Assembly: GCF_008704995.1 (NCBI RefSeq)
Contig: NZ_CP023747.1
Location: 5,986,001-6,050,000 of the forward strand
Reading direction: 5' to 3'
Length of the DNA: 64,000 nucleotides
Source: Streptomyces nodosus
GTDB lineage: Bacteria > Actinomycetota > Actinomycetes > Streptomycetales > Streptomycetaceae
Below the pieces are notes generated by a model. It had not been told where the DNA came from. It was given only the letters and a program-made list of their open reading frames with translations, and did not search any database. Made by a program: the position numbers and the translations under genes. Shown here piece by piece: positions 35,978 to 43,744 of the stretch; within the stretch, counting starts at the first letter, position 1; every line of letters starts with the position of its first letter.

Positions 35978-36835
35978 ATGATCGTAGACATCGAAACCAT
36001 CGACGAGTTTCTCGCCCACCGTTCCTCCGATGTGGAGCAGGCCCTCCGTGACGCGGCCGCCGCGGAGATCATGCCCCGTTTCCGCCGGCTCGCGGCCCAT
36101 GAGGTCGACGAGAAGAGCGGCCCCCACGACCTGGTCACCGACGCCGACCGCAAGGCCGAGGCCCGCCTCACCGAGGTGCTCGCCGGACTGCTGCCCGGCT
36201 CCGTGGTGGTCGGCGAGGAGGCGGTGCACGCCGACCCGGCGGTCTATGAGGCGATACGGGGCGAGGAGCTGGTCTGGATCGTCGACCCCGTCGACGGCAC
36301 CCGCCAGTTCGTGCACGGCGACCCCGGATTCTGCACCCTGGTCGCGCTCGCCCGGCGCGGCGTCGTGTACGCCTCGTGGACCTATGCGCCGGCCCGCGAC
36401 CAGATGGCCACGGCCGTCAGGGGCCGGGGAGCCTTCCTCGACGGGGAGCGTCTGATCTCCGGCTCGCCCGACCAGGGCAGCGACCTCAGGATCGCCACCT
36501 CCCACCCGGACTACACCACCGACGAGCAGAAGCGGGCGCTGCTCGGCCTGCGGACCGAGGGCGTCCGTCCGCGCCCGTGCGGATCGGCCGGCCTGGAGTA
36601 TCTGGCCATCGCCCGGGGCCTGCTGGACGGCACCGTCTTCTCCTGGGAGGCGGCCTGGGACCACGCGGCGGGCCTGCTGCTGGTCGAGGAGGCGGGCGGC
36701 GCCCACCTCACCCTCACGGGAGAGCCGTTCCGCATCACCGGCGGCAACGCCCTGCCCTTCACCACGGCCAGGGACGCGGCCACCGCCCGCCGGGTGACGG
36801 ACATGCTGTCGGGCGGCACCCCGACGGCCCCCTGA
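35978..36835 (+). CDS. Inositol monophosphatase-family phosphatase
   Basis: A 285-residue Mg-dependent phosphatase. Metal-binding motifs are complete: DLVTDADRKAEARL, GEEAVHADP, WIVDPVDGTRQFVHG (DPVDGT signature) and SWEAAWDHAAGLLLVEEAGG (WDxAAG). ATG 35978 is preceded by GGGGGG; an ATG 9 nt earlier is possible. The substrate may be inositol phosphate, histidinol phosphate or a sugar phosphate; the sequence does not decide. No metabolic partner is adjacent. Confidence 0.88.
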   Translation: MIVDIETIDEFLAHRSSDVEQALRDAAAAEIMPRFRRLAAHEVDEKSGPHDLVTDADRKAEARLTEVLAGLLPGSVVVGEEAVHADPAVYEAIRGEELVWIVDPVDGTRQFVHGDPGFCTLVALARRGVVYASWTYAPARDQMATAVRGRGAFLDGERLISGSPDQGSDLRIATSHPDYTTDEQKRALLGLRTEGVRPRPCGSAGLEYLAIARGLLDGTVFSWEAAWDHAAGLLLVEEAGGAHLTLTGEPFRITGGNALPFTTARDAATARRVTDMLSGGTPTAP

Positions 36836-36950
36836 CGGCACGGAACGCGGCGCCGCCGCTCCGCCGAGCGGCGACCCCGCGCCCCGGCGGCAGGGGTCCC
36901 CCGGCATATCCTGATCTCCCGGTGGGCGTCGGCTGACAAGGAGTCCCAAG

Positions 36951-38369
36951 GTGCCGTCGATACACGATGCGGTCGTGGTGGGAGCGGGACCCAACGGACT
37001 GACGGCTGCCGTGGAGCTGGCCCGCCGCGGTTTCTCCGTGGCGGTCTTCGAGGCGCGTGGCACCGTGGGCGGAGGAGCCAGGACCGAGGAGCTGACGCTG
37101 CCCGGTTTCCGACACGACCCCTGTTCCGCGGCCCACCCCCTCGGTATCAACTCGCCCGCGTTCCGGGCCCTGCCGCTGGAGCGGTACGGCCTGGAATGGC
37201 TGCACGCCGGGCTGCCCATGGCACATCCCTTCCCGGACGGCACCGCGGCGGTGCTGTCCCGCTCGGTGGCCGAGACGGCCGCCTCCTTCGGACCGCGCGA
37301 CGCGGGGACGTACCGCAGGCTGGTGGCGCCCTTCCTCGGCCACTGGGACACCCTGGCCCGGGACTTCATGTCCCTGCCGCGCACCGCGCTGCCCCGGGAC
37401 CCGGTCACCCTGGCCCGTTTCGGACTCGCCGGTCTGCCCCCGTCGACCTGGCTGATGCGCCGCTTCCGCGACGAGCGGGCGAAGGCGCTGTTCGCCGGGC
37501 TCGTCGCCCATGTGATCGCCCCCCTCGACGGCTTCGCCACCGGAGCGGTCGGCCTGATCTTCGCGCTGGCCGCGCATGCCCGGGGCTGGCCGGTGGCCCG
37601 CGGCGGCTCCCAGGCCATCTCGGACGCGCTGGCCGCGTACCTCGAGGACCTCGGCGGCAGCGTGCACACCGACTACGAGGTCAAGCGCCTGGACGACCTG
37701 CCCCCGGCCCGGGCGTACATCTTCGACACCTCGCCCACCGCCCTGGCCCGGATCGCGGGCCTCGGCAACTACTACGCGCACTACCGCTACGGCCCAGGCG
37801 TCTTCAAGATCGACTACGCCCTGGACGGTCCGGTGCCCTGGACCGCGGAGGCCGCGCGCACCGCGGGCACCGTGCAGATCGGGGCCGACAGCACGGAGAT
37901 CGGTACCGCCCTGCGCGCCGTCTCCCGCGAGGGCCGGGCACCCGACGCGCCGTTCCTGATCACGGTGCAGCCCAGCGTCGCCGACCCGACCCGCGCCCCC
38001 GAGGGCAAACAGGTCTTCTGGGCGTACGGCCATGTGCCCAACGGCTGGACGGGAGACCTCACCGACGCCATGGAACGCCAACTGGAGCGGTTCGCACCGG
38101 GCTTCCGCGACCGCGTCCTCGCCCGCGCCACCGCGGGCCCGCCCCAACTGGCCGCGCGCAACGCCAACTACGTCGGCGGTGACATCGCCTCCGGCGCGGC
38201 GTCCGGGCTCCAGCTGCTGCTGCGCCCCAAGGTGTCCCTGTCCCCGTACCACACCCCCCACCCGGCCGTCTTCATCTGCTCGTCGGCCACCCCGCCGGGC
38301 CCCGGTGTGCACGGCATGTCGGGCCACAACGCGGCGAAGGCCGTCTGGAGGAGGCTGAGGCAGACATGA
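36951..38369 (+). CDS. FAD-dependent phytoene-desaturase-like oxidoreductase
   Basis: A 472-residue flavoprotein from GTG 36951 with AAGGAG 8 nt upstream. The Rossmann motif VVVGAGPNGLTAAVELARRG and FEARGTVGGGARTEEL bind FAD; the C-terminal SSATPPGPGVHGMSGHNAA is the closing FAD motif of the phytoene-desaturase/CrtI-like superfamily. A carotenoid role is unlikely since no crt genes lie nearby. It overlaps the macrodomain gene by 4 nt (ATGA), so the two are translationally coupled. Confidence 0.88.
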   Translation: MPSIHDAVVVGAGPNGLTAAVELARRGFSVAVFEARGTVGGGARTEELTLPGFRHDPCSAAHPLGINSPAFRALPLERYGLEWLHAGLPMAHPFPDGTAAVLSRSVAETAASFGPRDAGTYRRLVAPFLGHWDTLARDFMSLPRTALPRDPVTLARFGLAGLPPSTWLMRRFRDERAKALFAGLVAHVIAPLDGFATGAVGLIFALAAHARGWPVARGGSQAISDALAAYLEDLGGSVHTDYEVKRLDDLPPARAYIFDTSPTALARIAGLGNYYAHYRYGPGVFKIDYALDGPVPWTAEAARTAGTVQIGADSTEIGTALRAVSREGRAPDAPFLITVQPSVADPTRAPEGKQVFWAYGHVPNGWTGDLTDAMERQLERFAPGFRDRVLARATAGPPQLAARNANYVGGDIASGAASGLQLLLRPKVSLSPYHTPHPAVFICSSATPPGPGVHGMSGHNAAKAVWRRLRQT

Positions 38370-38875
38370 CCACGATCGTCCTGGTGCAGGGGGACATCAC
38401 CCGGCAGAGCGCCGACGCCATCGTCAACGCGGCCAACTCCTCACTGCTCGGCGGGGGAGGGGTGGACGGCGCGATCCATCGGCACGGCGGGCCCGCGATC
38501 CTCGACGAGTGCCGCCGGCTCCGCGCCTCGCACTACGGCAAGGGCCTGCCCACGGGACGGGCCGTCGCCACCACTGCGGGCGAACTGGACGCCCGGTGGG
38601 TGATCCACACCGTGGGCCCGGTCCATCGGGCGTCCGGCGGTGATCCGTCCCTGCTGACGTCCTGCTACCGCGAGGCCCTGCGCGTCGCCGACGAGCTCGG
38701 GGCCCGCACCGTCGCCTTCCCGGCGATCTCCACCGGCGCCTACGGGTGGCCGCTGGAGGACGCCGCGCGGATCGCCGTGGAGGCGGTGCGGGCCATGGAC
38801 ACCGCCGTCGAGGAGGTGCGGTTCGTGCTCTTCGACGACCGGGCCTACGAGGCGTTCGCCGCGCAGCTCGGCTGA
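38366..38875 (+). CDS. Macrodomain O-acetyl-ADP-ribose deacetylase
   Basis: A 169-residue protein consisting of one MacroD-type domain. Motifs: VQGDITRQSADAIVNAANSS (NAAN, ribose binding), LLGGGGVDGAIHRHGG, and FPAISTGAYGWPLEDAA (phosphate loop). Such enzymes hydrolyse O-acetyl-ADP-ribose or remove ADP-ribose from proteins or nucleic acids. It is coupled to the upstream FAD protein. A sirtuin that would make O-acetyl-ADP-ribose is encoded 12 kb away but is not in the same operon. Confidence 0.92.
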   Translation: MTTIVLVQGDITRQSADAIVNAANSSLLGGGGVDGAIHRHGGPAILDECRRLRASHYGKGLPTGRAVATTAGELDARWVIHTVGPVHRASGGDPSLLTSCYREALRVADELGARTVAFPAISTGAYGWPLEDAARIAVEAVRAMDTAVEEVRFVLFDDRAYEAFAAQLG

Positions 38876-38909
38876 CCTCGGCACGGAGCCGGCACAGGTG
38901 CCTGGCCTT

Positions 38910-38966
38910 AGAGCTCCGAACAAAAGTGGGCGCCGCCCGCCGGGCCCCACTTTTGTTCGGAGCTCT
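38910..38966. terminator. Long AT-containing inverted repeat, bidirectional terminator
   Basis: Perfect 21-bp arms, including GAGCTCCGAACAAAAGTGGG, flank a 15-nt GC-rich loop between the convergent macrodomain and lipase-like genes. The arms extend further (CTTA/TTAAG) with a one-base bulge. Confidence 0.8.
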
Positions 38967-38998
38967 TAAGCCCCCGGAGGGCGCCGGTGCGGCACGGT

Positions 38999-39865
38999 TC
39001 ACGCCGCGGCCAGGGGCTCGCTGACGCGCGCTTCGCGCAGCGTGCGGCAGATCTCGCCGACCACCCCGTGGTGCAGGGGAAGAGTGACATGGCCCACAGC
39101 CCGCACACGGACGTTGCGGACCTGAAGGTCGGGGTGGACGAGCCGGGCGTTGGCGGCGGGGAGGATCAGCTCGTCGAGGTCGCTGTGGAACGCGACGAAG
39201 CGGGTTCCGCACCCGGGAGCGGGCTCGGCGAGCTCCGTGAGCACCTCGCTGCCCGGGCGGAGCTGCCGGATCGCCCGCAGCGGCAGCGGGACCCTCGCGG
39301 CCAGCGTGCCGTGGTGCGGGGCGCCCAGGGTGACCAGGGTGTGCACACGGGCGTCGCCGCCCATCCGCTGCACGTAGTAGCGGGCGATCACACCGCCGAG
39401 ACTGTGGCCGATCACATGGACGCGCTCGTGCCCGCTGCTCTCGCAGATCCGCTCCACCTCGTCCGCCAGCAGCCGCGCCGCGCTGCGGACGTCGTCACTC
39501 AGCCAGCTGTAGTTCAGCACCGTCACCCGGCGAAAGCCCGCCTGCCGCAGTCCGCGTCTCATGACATGGAAGATCGCCCGGTTGCTGCACAGCCCGTGGA
39601 CCAGCAGGACCGGGCTGTCGACGGAGAGATCCGGCAAGGACACGGTGCCGTCCGGGACCGCCGCCCGCGCTCCGGCCCTGCGGCGTTCCTCGCCCATGCC
39701 GGACGGGTACAGGGCCACCGCCGCGACGATCGCGGCCAGCTCCACGGCGGCGCCGAACACGGCTCCGGCCAGGGCCGGGACCGAGAACAGATCCCTGAGC
39801 GGACCCGGCGAACCGGCCCGGCCGGGAAGTGCCACCCCCATGCTGCGACTTCCGGAAAGAATCAT
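38999..39865 (-). CDS. Secreted or membrane-tethered alpha/beta-hydrolase (lipase class 2-like)
   Basis: A 288-residue hydrolase. An N-terminal hydrophobic helix (ALAGAVFGAAVELAAIVAAVALY) should act as signal anchor. The alpha/beta fold has the oxyanion segment VLLVHGLCSNRAIFHVM, the nucleophile Ser in VHVIGHSLGGVIARYYVQ, an Asp in FHSDLDELILPAANA and the catalytic His in VRAVGHVTLPLHHGVV. This is the pattern of lipases related to EstA/LipA. ATG 39865 has AAGGAG 10 nt upstream. Convergent with the macrodomain gene. Confidence 0.85.
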   Translation of the reverse strand: MILSGSRSMGVALPGRAGSPGPLRDLFSVPALAGAVFGAAVELAAIVAAVALYPSGMGEERRRAGARAAVPDGTVSLPDLSVDSPVLLVHGLCSNRAIFHVMRRGLRQAGFRRVTVLNYSWLSDDVRSAARLLADEVERICESSGHERVHVIGHSLGGVIARYYVQRMGGDARVHTLVTLGAPHHGTLAARVPLPLRAIRQLRPGSEVLTELAEPAPGCGTRFVAFHSDLDELILPAANARLVHPDLQVRNVRVRAVGHVTLPLHHGVVGEICRTLREARVSEPLAAA

Positions 39866-40280
39866 GGGACGACTCCTTACGTCGCCAGGGGCGCGCGCTG
39901 TCGGCATCGGACAGGGAACGCGCCCCGCCGCACAGAGAGGGCTCCACCGGGAGCCCGGGCCGAGGGCCGCCGTCGAACGGGGGCCGGTCGGCGACGCCGT
40001 CTGCTCGAACGGATTGCGGGGACGTTAAGCCGAAGTTTCCGGTGACAGCAATGGGTAGGTGGCCCACCTCACATCACAAGAAGCTCACAAGGTCCGAATT
40101 GATGTAATAAATCCGAAGTTCCGGGCGAGGCGTCTGAGGCCCTCGTCACATCGCCGCGTCGAAGGAGCGGCGCACCGCTCGGATGTCAGGCCGGCGAGAA
40201 GAGATGATCGCTGATCAGCCGGGTCGCCCCGACCGCGCCCGCGACCGCCGGTGGGCCTGGGCGGCGCCGATGGCGGCGGA
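39866..40280. other. Intergenic region with AT-rich promoter stretch and possible relic
   Basis: A 415-bp stretch. The part at 40020-40130 is unusually A/T-rich for this genome and should hold the hydrolase promoter; GGTAGGTGGCCCACCTCAC (around 40053) contains an AGGTGG/CCACCT palindrome. On the minus strand 40187-40285 encodes a short open tail, VGATRLISDHLFS, before a stop; it may be a degraded gene end. No intact gene is seen. Confidence 0.4.
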
Positions 40281-40316
40281 CGTCTGAGGGGGCTGCCGGT
40301 GCGGCCCCCTCAGACG
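40281..40316 (-). terminator. Intrinsic terminator of the cupredoxin gene
   Basis: A 13-bp stem (CGTCTGAGGGGGC and complement) with a 10-nt loop, 17 nt beyond the stop of the minus-strand cupredoxin gene. Confidence 0.85.
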
Positions 40317-40332
40317 GACGGCTCAGGTGAGG

Positions 40333-41982
40333 TCAATGCCCCTTGCCCCGGTGGCCGCCGGAGCCGCAGTGCGGCATGCCGATGCCGGATTTGGCGGCGG
40401 CTTTCTTGATCTTGGCGGCCTCCCGCTGGTCGAGGACTCCCTCCTTCCGGAGCTTTGTCACGATCTTCCCGACGTGCGAGACGAACGCGCCGTGGCTGCG
40501 CCAGGCCCGGTGATCCTCGATCAGCTCGTTGATCGTGCAGCCGCCGGCGGTGACCCGGTCGGGCACCCCGGTGTCGATCGAGCCGATGAACACGGTGGAG
40601 CGGTCGTCCTTTTCGGGGCAGTCGGCGGGCGGCCTGGCGTCGACGACGGTGAGGGACAGCGACTGCGGCGCCGAGGTGTTGCCGGCCTTGTCACTAGCCC
40701 GGTAGAGGACGGTGTGGCTTCCGGCCCTGTCGATCACCACCGGCGCGGAGTACCCGAGATAGGGGCCGCCGTCGAGGGAGTACTCGATCCCGGCCACGCC
40801 CGAGCCGGCGTCCGAGGCCGTCACGGTCACCGTCGCGCTGCCGATGTAGTCACCGGAGTCGTTCTTCGTGCCGGAGACGGAGGCCGACACCTCGGGCGGA
40901 GTGCGGTCCTCCGGAGGGGCGGCCACCACCGTGAACTCCACGGACTTCACCGGTGAGGTGTTCCCGGCCTTGTCCGTCGCCCGGTAGGCGAGCGTGTGCG
41001 GGCCCGTATCGCTCACCTCGACCGGCGCCGGGTAGGGGGCATAGGCCGCACCGTCGAGGGAGTACTCGATCCCGGCCACGCCCGACTCGGCGTCCGAGGC
41101 CGTGATGGTCACCGTGGCGGTGTCGATGTAGTTGCCGGAGTCGTCCTTGGTTCCGGACACCGTTGCCGAGGTCTCGGGGGGTGTCGTGTCCGCGGGAGCG
41201 GTGGTGACGACGGTGAATTCGAGGGTCTTCACCGGTGAGGTGTTCCCCGCCGTGTCCGTCGCCCGGTAGGCCAGTGAGTGCCGGCCGGCGTCGGTGACCT
41301 CGACGGGCTCGGAGTAGGGGGTGAAGGCGGCGTCGTCGAGGGAGTATTCGATCGTCGCCACGCCCGACTCGGCGTCCGAGGCCGTGATGGCCACCGTCGC
41401 GCTGTCGACGTAGTCGCCGGAGGCGTTCTTGGTCCCCGACACGGTCGCCGAGGTCTCCGGCGCGGTGGTGTCCTCGCCGGACGCGGCGGTGACGACCAGC
41501 TCGCCCGACATCATCTGATGGCCCGGCATCGCGCAGAAGTAGTGGTAGACGCCGGGTGTGAGGACGACCTCGGCCGTGTGCCGGCCCCCGTCGGAGTCGA
41601 AGGGGCTCGCCTGGATGTTGAGGCTGACATCGTTGTTGTAGCCCGAGCCGGAGACGTCGAACGTCAGGGTGTGCGGCAGTCCCGTGGTGTTGCCGGTCGC
41701 CGCGCTGTTCTCGAACACGATGGTCGCCGGGCCGGCCACCGCGGTGGTGGGGGCGGAGGTGTAGCTCATGTAGTCGTCGCCGGCCGTCCAGGTGAGCACC
41801 TGGGCCGCTGTGGTCCTCGCCGCATGGCCGGCCGCCGCGTACGCGGCCGGCACGGCCAACGAGAAGGCCGTGACGACGACGGCCACCAGGGCCACCAGTA
41901 CGGGATGGGCGGGGAATCGGGTGCGTCGCGCGGAACGTGAGGGAGGCGGATCCGTCTGGGCATGGAGCAGTCTTCTGAACAC
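40333..41982 (-). CDS. Secreted multidomain cupredoxin protein
   Basis: A 549-residue exported protein; GTG 41982 has AAAGG 8 nt upstream and starts a signal peptide (VLVALVAVVVTAFSLAVPAAYA). Residues ~55-165 form a plastocyanin-like type-1 copper domain: first His in TGLPHTLTF, then Cys, His and Met in YHYFCAMPGHQMM. Three ~95-residue beta repeats follow, each with SATVSGTK, ASDAESGVAxIEYSLD and YRATDxAGNTS (OmpL47/Big-like). The last ~95 residues are a domain shared with the protein at 43745 (GGCTINELI, HGAFVSHV, GVLDQRE), ending in a His/Gly tail. It probably passes electrons to or from the adjacent laccase or dehydrogenase; this is inference. Confidence 0.85.
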   Translation of the reverse strand: MFRRLLHAQTDPPPSRSARRTRFPAHPVLVALVAVVVTAFSLAVPAAYAAAGHAARTTAAQVLTWTAGDDYMSYTSAPTTAVAGPATIVFENSAATGNTTGLPHTLTFDVSGSGYNNDVSLNIQASPFDSDGGRHTAEVVLTPGVYHYFCAMPGHQMMSGELVVTAASGEDTTAPETSATVSGTKNASGDYVDSATVAITASDAESGVATIEYSLDDAAFTPYSEPVEVTDAGRHSLAYRATDTAGNTSPVKTLEFTVVTTAPADTTPPETSATVSGTKDDSGNYIDTATVTITASDAESGVAGIEYSLDGAAYAPYPAPVEVSDTGPHTLAYRATDKAGNTSPVKSVEFTVVAAPPEDRTPPEVSASVSGTKNDSGDYIGSATVTVTASDAGSGVAGIEYSLDGGPYLGYSAPVVIDRAGSHTVLYRASDKAGNTSAPQSLSLTVVDARPPADCPEKDDRSTVFIGSIDTGVPDRVTAGGCTINELIEDHRAWRSHGAFVSHVGKIVTKLRKEGVLDQREAAKIKKAAAKSGIGMPHCGSGGHRGKGH

Positions 41983-42617
41983 CGCTGCACCTTTCGGGAA
42001 TGCGCTGGTGCGGGACCGTGCACAAGGCGTGGTCCCGCCGGGGGGACGACCGGCCGCCGGGACGATGCGTTCGAGGCGCGAGGACTCCGCCCACCGGACC
42101 GGCACCCGGAACGGAAAAGGGGCGAGCACTGCTTCGGGTGATGGCCCGGGCGTGCTGACGTCGGTGGCCGCCGTCACTCACCGAGGGGCGGTGTCCGCCC
42201 CTGTCGCGGCGAGGCCGGTGGCACCGCGAACCCGGGAGCGGGGTTCAGGCAACCTCTTGTGATGCGGCAACGGTCGGAAGCTACTGAACTTTTGACCAAC
42301 CGCCAAGACCTATCACCAGTATCCGACCAACTTTGACCTGAGTCTGGAAAAACTACGGCGGAGCCCGTTACGGTGAGCCAGTCCCGAGGCGAGTCCCCTT
42401 CGCCCAGCCGACCCGATCCCGGCCGCATCCGGCGTCTCGAGCCGAGCCGGACGGCCCCCCACACTCCGGTTCGACGACCGCCCCGCCCTTCTCGCGGGGC
42501 CGAACACCCGGCGCGCCACCGCGTACCGCCGTGACGGACAGCTGCTGTCGGCGGCGGCTCACCCCCACGACCACGAAACGCCCTCAGGCACGCCCGCGTT
42601 TCGAGGATTGGAGAGCG
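41983..42617. promoter_or_regulatory. 635-bp divergent regulatory region, cupredoxin and laccase genes
   Basis: No supportable gene. The AT-richer core (42270-42360) holds two copies of a direct repeat, AACTTTTGACC (42287-42297) and AACTTTGACC (42329-42338), 42 bp apart (about four helical turns). Each contains TTGACC, which could be a -35 element or part of an operator. No clear -10 partner was found. Confidence 0.4.
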
Positions 42618-43598
42618 ATGACCGACTCAGGCGCAGGCACGAGACGCTTCTTCTCCCGGCGAGCGTTCACCACCGGGCTGGCCGCCACGGCCGCCGTGCC
42701 CACGGTGCTCGGCACCACCGCCGCCGCCGACCCGAAGGACAAGACCGGCGCGGGAAACGGCCATGGGAACAACAGGGGCAGAGAACGCCATCTGACGCTG
42801 TACATGGAGGCGCTGCCGAACGGGCAGATGGGCTACGGCCTGGAGCCCGGGAAGGCGACGATCCCCGGCCCGCTCATCGAGCTGACCGAGGGCGACACGA
42901 TGCACATCGAGGTCGTCAACAACCTGGATGTCGCCGCGAGTCTGCATGTGCACGGCCTGGACTACGACATCGCCAGCGACGGCACCAGGATGAACGACAG
43001 CGTCGTCGAGCCGGGCGGCCGGCGTACCTATGTCTGGCGCACCCACGCACCGGGCCGCAGGAGCGGCGGGACCTGGGAGGCCGGCAGCGCCGGCTACTGG
43101 CACTATCACGATCACAACGTGGGCACCGAGCACGGCACGGGCGGCATCAAGAAGGGCCTCTACGGTCCCGTGATCGTGCGCCGCAAGGGCGATGTGCTGC
43201 CGGACCGGCGGTTCACGGTCGTGTTCAACGACATGACCATCAACAACAAGGCCGCCCACGACGCACCCACCTTCCAGGCCGTCCGCGGTGAGCGGGTGGA
43301 GTTCATCGTGATCACTCACGGGGAGTTCTTCCACACCTTTCATGTGCACGGCCATCGCTGGGCGGACAACCGCACCGGGATCCTGCAAGGTCCGCAGGAC
43401 GTGAGCCGGGTCATCGACACCAGGACCGTCGGCCCCGCGGACTCCTTCGGGTTCCAGGTCGTCGCGGGTGACCGGGTCGGCGCCGGCGCCTGGATGTACC
43501 ACTGCCATGTCCAGAGCCACTCGGACATGGGCATGGCCGGGACCTTCCTGGTGACCGAGGCCGACGGCACCGTCCCCGGAGGCACGCCCCACCATTAG
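42618..43598 (+). CDS. slac: Small two-domain laccase (multicopper oxidase)
   Basis: A 326-residue exported copper oxidase of the Streptomyces small-laccase type, active as a trimer and oxidising phenols with O2. The signal has a twin-arginine motif (TRRFFSRRAFTTGL), so folded export by Tat is likely. Copper ligands are complete: SLHVHGLDYD, YWHYHDHNVG, FHTFHVHGHRW and the closing MYHCHVQSHSDMGM with the type-1 Cys and axial Met. The ATG at 42618 follows GGAGAG. It is divergent from the cupredoxin gene and 146 bp before the dehydrogenase gene on the same strand. Confidence 0.95.
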   Translation: MTDSGAGTRRFFSRRAFTTGLAATAAVPTVLGTTAAADPKDKTGAGNGHGNNRGRERHLTLYMEALPNGQMGYGLEPGKATIPGPLIELTEGDTMHIEVVNNLDVAASLHVHGLDYDIASDGTRMNDSVVEPGGRRTYVWRTHAPGRRSGGTWEAGSAGYWHYHDHNVGTEHGTGGIKKGLYGPVIVRRKGDVLPDRRFTVVFNDMTINNKAAHDAPTFQAVRGERVEFIVITHGEFFHTFHVHGHRWADNRTGILQGPQDVSRVIDTRTVGPADSFGFQVVAGDRVGAGAWMYHCHVQSHSDMGMAGTFLVTEADGTVPGGTPHH

Positions 43599-43744
43599 GG
43601 CCCCTCGCGTGGATCACACCGGGCGTGCGGCCCGAGGGCCCGGAGAACCGCCTCACCGGCGACTGCCGGGCGGGGCCCTCGCGGCAGCCCTCGCTCCCTC
43701 CCCTCACCACTCTTCCCGTTGTCGGATCGAGTCAAGGAGCAACC

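Noticed and set aside
36951..38369. Carotenoid desaturase
   Set aside because: The superfamily FAD motifs are present but no other carotenoid genes occur and the partner is a macrodomain protein.
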